Positions 60,001 to 64,000 of a DNA stretch of 64,000 nt are shown in pieces (positions within the stretch are counted from its first letter, which is position 1; each line of letters begins with the position of its first letter). Below the pieces are notes generated by a model, which saw only the letters and a program-made list of their open reading frames with translations, did no database searches and had not been told where the DNA came from. This stretch comes from Ooceraea biroi. Taxonomy: Eukaryota; Arthropoda; Insecta; Hymenoptera; Formicidae. The DNA lies in contig NC_039513.1 in the NCBI RefSeq assembly GCF_003672135.1, positions 10,540,833 to 10,604,832 of the forward strand, read 5' to 3'. The translations under genes and the position numbers were made by a program.

Positions 60001-63000
60001 ATTTACGAGCAAAACTCCACCCTTGTGCACGAGACGGCCGCGGCGGGTTTCGTTTTGGCATCTTCGAGGTTCTCGCGTTCGCATACTGAAAACGTTGCGA
60101 TACAATGAAAAATCATCAAGCGTGATGATCAAAATTTGTAATCGTTAATTTAAATATAAATATGACAATTACGTGGTCAGAACAGATGATCTTTAGAATC
60201 TTATGGATCTTACTTTTTATTAACAAAAATTTGCATTTATTGTTAATTAATCATAGATTTTATATTAGCATATTAAAATTAAAAGTGAATATTATTGATA
60301 AAATTTACGATAAAATTAATGAAAAAGAAAGATTTAATATATATAATTCGCGACGTAACGTTTTCAATTGACGAATTATGTGCCTCATATGATCGCCAAA
60401 CATTCCCGAGAACGACGCCGTTCTAAATTGCTCGATTGTCGTACACTGGTATCATCTAAAAGACTTCGATTCGAAGGGACGTGTGCACATTCGTCTTCTA
60501 ATTTACATTAAAGCACGTAATTTTCTGTCTAAATTAATAAAGCTATTCGTAGAAATTAGACCGTATTAAGACAAAGAGAAAGCATAATGTAAAATAAATA
60601 ATAACTGATTCAATAAAATAATACCATAAATAATAGATATAAGTTGCATAAAGTGCGAAAATCAAATTATACGACGAAGTGCACAACTGTCTCTTTGATG
60701 AACTTGGAGCACGCCTTTCTTCTGCGCCTCTTTTCGTCAACATTGCTTCTTCAGGAAAAACGAATACTTCGATCGTTGTGCGTTTTTGTCGTTGTTCTCT
60801 CTGAACGAATCTCGATCATTTGTAATCGTTCAGGCTTACAGCTTACAAGCTACTGGAAGTCGTATCTGAGCGAGGCGAAAATTTTTCATTCGCTCGCAGC
60901 TTGAATGCAGTCCCACTTAAATGTATCTACTTTTTGCACTCTTAATAGCACTTTTCCAATGCATTTACAGCACACTGAATGACCACTGTAACGTAAAATG
61001 CGCTTTCGATGTTGTGAACATTTTTGTAGATTTTTATTTTTGTCTTATTTTTAAATGGGATTTTCTATATTCTATGATAATTTTGACTTTTTTTATACTC
61101 GAGCGGATAATGAAACATGCAATTTTGCCCACGGAAAGTTTTAAAAACAGTATTTTACGAGAAAATACTTGAAATTATACTTTTTACTTTTAATCAGTTT
61201 TTTAACAATTTTATTAAAAATATAGTATTTTCTTTTTTTCACACAAAACTGTTTTGTATCTTTGATTACTATGAAACAATACTTTATCGATACGACGATT
61301 ACAATTACACTGTATTTTAAAACACTTCACACACTGAAGTATTTAGCTGATTTCAGACTCAGCTATTTTTGACGATGTTATAATATTTTTGAAGATATTC
61401 ATTTCGCTACAAAAATCAATGTTCTAAGCACATTCTTTGTAGCTTTACTCGATTCACTCGATTCACTCTCATTTGGCGGAGTATAATTCTCATGGATCTT
61501 ATAATATAAATAATAGTTATATTCCCGGCCTCCTTCGTCGAGGTATCGAGTTTCCTCCCTCTTTCTCTCTCTTCTTGAACTCGAGTGAATAATATGCAAA
61601 ACTCGTGGCACATCCGATGCGATGCCCTCGGCGAGAGCCTTTATTGTTGTTACATTAAAAGAAAACCAGTTACTCTATTGAGAAAAGAATAATCATATAT
61701 TAATTTATGTATTTTTCCTTCAGAGGTGTCTTCGTCAGGATCAAGGACAAGAACCTCCATGTGGAATGCTTCAAGTGCTCGACCTGCGGAACTTCCTTGA
61801 AGAATGTCGGCTATTACAATATCAACAATAAATTGTACTGCGATATTCATGCGAAACTCGTCGCCAGGCAAAATGCACCTGGTCTTGTACCTATCACTAT
61901 ACCACCGTGAGTAATACATTTATTTTATATATTATTTTAAATTTTTAAACAGCTTTTTTTCATTCTCAAGATAGAATTTCAGAAAAGACGAAAGTCAAAA
62001 GAAAGTAAAGTCAAAAGTGAATGGGATGGAAATAAATATAAGTGAAACGGAAATATTAGTAAGGAAAGAAATTTTAATGATTGAGATAAAGACAAGATAT
62101 CCTTTGCGATTCGACAGAGGTGGCAAAGCACCGGCTAGCACCATTAGCGCGGCATTGGCGAATGCACCTTTATCGCCGCCCCTCAGCAATCACGGATCGT
62201 CGCCTCAACCATTCTCCGTAAGTTGCTTCATCATAATTTCATTCTCTTTACGAGGCATGGTCACGGACGGATTTTTGCGCGCACGCATTTTCTTGCCTGT
62301 TTTGGTATGGCTTATGAAGCGAGTATTTTGCATTGAGCGTGTGGCTTTGCTGTACTCGCGCGTAATTTCATGGCGCTTCTTACGATCGCGAATCAAGCGA
62401 AGGTCGTAACAAAATTTCTCGCGCATTAATGATTTTTTTCTCAAAACACCTTGAGAAGACAATGCCGCATACGATCCGACATCATTTTTCTTAAAAGCCT
62501 CATCGAATTTGTTCAAAAAATCAATGATTCCTTAAAATAATCATTATTTTTTCTTTTGAGAATTCGCTTAATTTAAATATTTTGCGTAATAATATCTCAA
62601 TGCATTTCAAATATTAAGGAATTACATTATAAAGCTAATAAAAATAATACTGGATTAATTAATAATTCAACTATGATTTTTCTTCAATAAATCACAGATT
62701 CTCTTCATCGATTAACGATAATCGTGTTGTGAGCCGCGAATGATTGATTTTCGGCAAAGAGAATGCGCGCTTATTTTGAGAATTTAACCAGTGTGTCTTT
62801 TGCTTGGCACTAATCGCTTTTCCAGGCGTGCAATCGTACGAGCCCCGATTTCGGATCCCAGCGTACGTGGCGATCGATCTCAAACGGATGCATCAGGAAC
62901 GGCGAATGCAATGGCGAATCGAAAACGTTCACGAGTACAATCACCATCCAAACAGGTGGCATAGAGGTTGGCAACGTGCTCAAAAAATTTAATCTGCGTA

Positions 63001-63708
63001 TTCCCTTACGTTAAAATACCACGTGTCTGGATCACCGTGATTCCTTTAATTCCTTTAATTCCGTAAAGCATCAATAATCATTAAATCAATTGGCAATATT
63101 GATATAAAATATTGTTTTACGATATATTATACATTATATAACGTATAAAATATTATGATATTTTATGATAATAAACGTGATAAGGAGCCCAATTTCTCAT
63201 ACTTCAAATTTTTTAGAGGCACCAACATTCAATTATATCATAATTTAATGTTACAAATTATAATGTACAAATTAGAAAGGGAATATAGTTTCGATTACTT
63301 TTTCTATTTAATAACTGACCATAAAGCTTCGTCAACTTTCATCTTTTTCGGTTGATGCAACAACGATCATACAAGATTTATCTATACTGAATCAGATTAA
63401 TTACGAAACTGTTGCTCTATCAGCAGTTTGTTATTCTAGCAAAGCGTCCTCGTGTTTGTCAGCTTCCTCGTCAACTCTAGGTTGACTACTCAGATATATC
63501 GATCCCTATCTTTATAACCGACTATTTCAGACTCATGACTAATTAGCCTGTCGTAATTGGAAACGTTCCTGTCGATTCTTCCCACCCTCCCTAACGTTTG
63601 TCTTAATTGTTCATCCCACGTGACAACGTTGTGTCGTTTTGTGCGTTGCAGCCCACCACCCGCCTTGGCACCTCGTCCGTCGATTCACCTAGCTTTCGAT
63701 CAGTCCAG
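42009..63708 (+). CDS. Zasp52: Zasp52 (PDZ and LIM domain protein), partial at right edge
   Basis: Exons in the window: 42009-42113, 57355-57506, 57979-58150, 58262-58398, 58717-58817, 59155-59314, 61724-61906, 62118-62217 and 63652-63708; the gene continues past the right edge. MAQLISVKLSRFDGSAWGFR opens an ALP/Enigma-type PDZ domain (codons 1-86). Next come TWKPHVTP, the SIVNKQYNSPVGIYSEE block and the ZASP motif AEVLAGGVLGVNFKKNEK. Then LIM1 has Cys pairs in ICAEC and FKCSTC and ends in YCDIH. These match Drosophila Zasp52, a Z-disc and integrin-attachment-site scaffold that binds alpha-actinin. More LIM domains are expected downstream. Intron 1 is 15.2 kb and hosts three transposons. Exon 59742-59994 appears to be an alternative to 59155-59314. 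The last in-window exon is placed by phase and splice sites only. Confidence 0.9.
44041..44081. repeat. CCR trinucleotide repeat
   Basis: A run of CCA/CCG units within the Zasp52 intron that creates artefactual Pro-, His- or Gly-rich open frames in several frames. Confidence 0.7.
48016..48230. mobile_element. Internally deleted mariner element (215 bp)
   Basis: The ends read TTAGGTTGCTGCATAAGTTC and, inverted, TTAGGTCGGTGCATAAGTTC, continuing as CTTGCCGA on both sides. TA dinucleotides flank the element. The middle retains only the 3' end of a mariner-type transposase gene on the minus strand. Confidence 0.85.
48090..48173 (-). pseudogene. C-terminal remnant of a mariner transposase
   Basis: On the minus strand the frame reads DSFFRRGIRKLAER, then a stop (TGA at 48,129-48,131 where mariners have Trp), then EKVIENDGKYFD and a terminal stop. 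This is the typical extreme C-terminus of mariner transposases. All catalytic parts are missing, so it is inactive. Confidence 0.75.
49616..50738. mobile_element. Foldback DNA transposon derivative with ~434-bp inverted arms
   Basis: The left arm (49,616-50,048) and right arm (50,304-50,738) are near-identical inverted copies. The ends read CAGGGTGGGGCAATAACTAT, and TA flanks both sides. The 255-bp centre holds a short open frame similar to the N-terminal DNA-binding region of insect Tc-like transposases. Each arm also carries a partial copy of the same open-frame start. No catalytic domain is present, so any mobility would need enzyme supplied elsewhere. Confidence 0.85.
50161..50358 (+). 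pseudogene. Truncated transposase N-terminal domain
   Basis: A 65-codon frame reads MYSFEEQVDMMENDLIYGEC, then CQKNSVRAQNLYAERYPNR and PSRRHLKS. This pattern resembles the helix-turn-helix domain (DUF4817-like) at the start of many ant and other insect transposases. It runs into the right arm, repeats MYSFEEQVD and stops. No catalytic residues follow. Confidence 0.6.
50753..52070 (+). mobile_element. Tc1/mariner-superfamily transposon, 151-bp terminal inverted repeats
   Basis: Terminal inverted repeats at 50,753-50,903 and 51,920-52,070 differ at only two positions over 151 bp. The outer end is CAGGGTGTCCCGGGTTTTAA. TA flanks both sides within short TA runs. It encloses one transposase gene. 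The near-identical ends indicate a recent insertion. It begins 14 bp (a TA run) after the foldback element; the two share only the terminal CAGGGTG. Confidence 0.93.
50932..51883 (+). pseudogene. DD41D transposase with one frameshift
   Basis: Two overlapping open frames (50,932-51,450 and 51,281-51,883) together span a DDE_3-type transposase. A helix-turn-helix around residues 48-69 (SAQLQISRNTIWRTLR) precedes the first catalytic Asp, D117 in LWTDEATF. The second Asp lies in IQLDGCPSHYA and the third in SPDLTPLD. I count 41 residues between them, so the signature is DD41D. The frame is lost near 51,417 (after GMLH), where one extra base (or loss of two) separates it from DWLIGPFFLPDRLNGESF. 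Apart from this it looks intact. Confidence 0.85.
52081..52485. repeat. Direct repeat pair of ~82 bp
   Basis: 52,081-52,161 and 52,404-52,485 share CACCACTTCATACTTTTTAG onwards with only two substitutions or so and one 1-base indel. The spacing is 323 bp and the sequence between is unrelated. The first copy abuts the right end of the transposon. Confidence 0.85.
53655..54290. repeat. Degenerate direct repeat, ~490-bp spacing
   Basis: A block at about 53,665-53,815 resembles one at about 54,150-54,290. Shared landmarks in the same order are ACCTTGGTGTATTCTCCCTC versus ACCTTGATGCATTCTACCTC, TTATTTTTAGA in both, and GACAGGCGGAC versus GGCAGGCCTAC followed by ACAGC. The base composition is GC-richer than the intron around it. 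Confidence 0.45.
57507..57603 (+). CDS. Possible read-through end of a PDZ-only Zasp52 isoform
   Basis: If the exon 2 donor (AAAG|GTACGA) is not used, the frame continues 32 codons (YDAKHNKARQTGDSVFKN...) to a TAA at 57,603. AATAAA follows at 57,733-57,738. The stretch has coding-like composition, so it may be an alternative 3' end. It would give a PDZ domain with a short charged tail, lacking the ZASP motif and LIM domains. Confidence 0.35.
59742..59994 (+). CDS. Zasp52: Alternative Zasp52 exon encoding the first LIM1 cysteine pair
   Basis: It enters in phase 1 and leaves in phase 2, exactly like exon 59155-59314, and ends in VCSNCDRVIV where that exon ends in ICAECERLIV. Either supplies the first CxxC of LIM1, completed by the shared exon 61724-61906. 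Upstream it encodes a Ser/Pro/Gly/Gln-rich linker of about 75 residues (SPRSPTPLFHAMGGAGGG and onwards). Including both in one transcript would shift the frame, so they should be mutually exclusive. Confidence 0.7.
62823..62992 (+). CDS. Candidate alternative last exon of Zasp52
   Basis: After a CTTTTCCAG acceptor, a frame reads VQSYEPRFRIPAYVAIDLKR, then HQERRMQWR, then a Trp/His/Arg-rich tail ending QRAQKI and TAA. This frame needs a phase-1 upstream exon. The exon ending at 58,817 fits, and exon 62,217 (phase 0) does not. AATAAA lies at 63,170-63,175. The product would be PDZ plus ZASP motif plus this tail, without LIM domains. I do not recognise the tail. Confidence 0.45.
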
Positions 63709-64000
63709 GTAAAGTCCCAGCACTATTCGTAACTCTCTCGTCGATCTCCTCCGACTCGATTGCCCTTAAAAATCGTTAGTATTCGCGACGATACATAAAT
63801 GCAAAAGCCAGTACTGTGCGAGATGTCTCATTGCATAGCAATTTCGCGAAATTAATTCAAGTTTTAATTATTGAGAATTAATCAAGATAATTGCAAAGTG
63901 ATGTATGGTTTGTGTGTGAAAATTGTTAATCTTAAAGCTTTTATATATCTCAATTAATGCGGTGAATCTTGTGATATCTTTCATTGCCTGTTTAAAAGTT
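63709..64000 (+). other. Zasp52 intron running off the window
   Basis: It begins with the donor CCAG|GTAAAG and shows no coding exon before the right edge. Confidence 0.5.

Noticed and set aside
60162..61320. Hydrophobic AT-rich frames between Zasp52 exons
   Set aside because: They are rich in Phe, Ile, Tyr and Asn from AT-rich intron sequence; no protein signature.
1..64000. tRNA, rRNA, bacterial operon or horizontally transferred gene cluster
   Set aside because: Looked for by eye; every confident gene has spliceosomal introns or clear animal homology, and no cloverleaf or operon-like run was found.

Overview
The window is nuclear DNA of an insect, most likely an aculeate hymenopteran and probably an ant. 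The evidence is AT-rich intergenic DNA with GC/CpG-rich pockets at gene starts, GT-AG introns of tens to hundreds of bases in the housekeeping genes, insect-type orthologues (akirin, visual arrestin Arr2, Zasp) and Tc1/mariner-type elements of a kind common in hymenopterans. The ant assignment is inference; no species is claimed.

Left part (1-26,500): seven compact housekeeping or signalling genes, each rebuilt exon by exon. In order they are SHOC2/Sur-8 (minus, single coding exon), akirin (plus, 4 coding exons), Arr2 visual arrestin (plus, 7), TFIIE-alpha/GTF2E1 (minus, 7), RABL3 (plus, 5), AFG1L/LACE1 mitochondrial AAA ATPase (plus, 7) and DERA deoxyribose-phosphate aldolase (plus, 5). SHOC2/akirin and GTF2E1/RABL3 are divergent pairs with shared upstream regions; Arr2 and GTF2E1 converge. 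The first 5 kb has no recognisable gene.

Right part (28,300-64,000): two tandem, same-strand genes of the ZASP (ALP/Enigma) family of muscle Z-disc proteins. The first is a Zasp66/67-like gene (28,302-38,194) with a PDZ domain, a degenerate and a full ZASP motif, and an alternative 2.5-kb last exon. That exon encodes seven ~40-residue tandem repeats and a C-terminal hydrophobic tail that looks like a membrane anchor. The second is Zasp52 (from 42,009, running off the right edge): PDZ, ZASP motif and the first LIM domain, with two apparently alternative exons for the first zinc-binding half of LIM1. The two genes share PDZ and ZASP-motif intron positions and phases, so they are tandem duplicates.

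Mobile DNA lies mainly in the 15-kb first intron of Zasp52: a 215-bp mariner deletion derivative, an 1,123-bp foldback element and a young 1,318-bp Tc1/mariner-type element with a frameshifted DD41D transposase, the last two almost abutting. A 365-bp near-perfect palindrome flanked by TTAA sits 49 bp downstream of a splice donor in the Zasp66-like gene.

Most notable: the tail-anchored repeat isoform of the Zasp66-like gene, the tandem Zasp pair with its triplicated ZASP-motif junction, the duplicated LIM half-exons in Zasp52, the unusual N-terminus and photoreceptor-like promoter of Arr2, and the foldback element carrying three partial copies of one transposase start. No prokaryote-type defence system, CRISPR array or horizontally acquired operon was seen.
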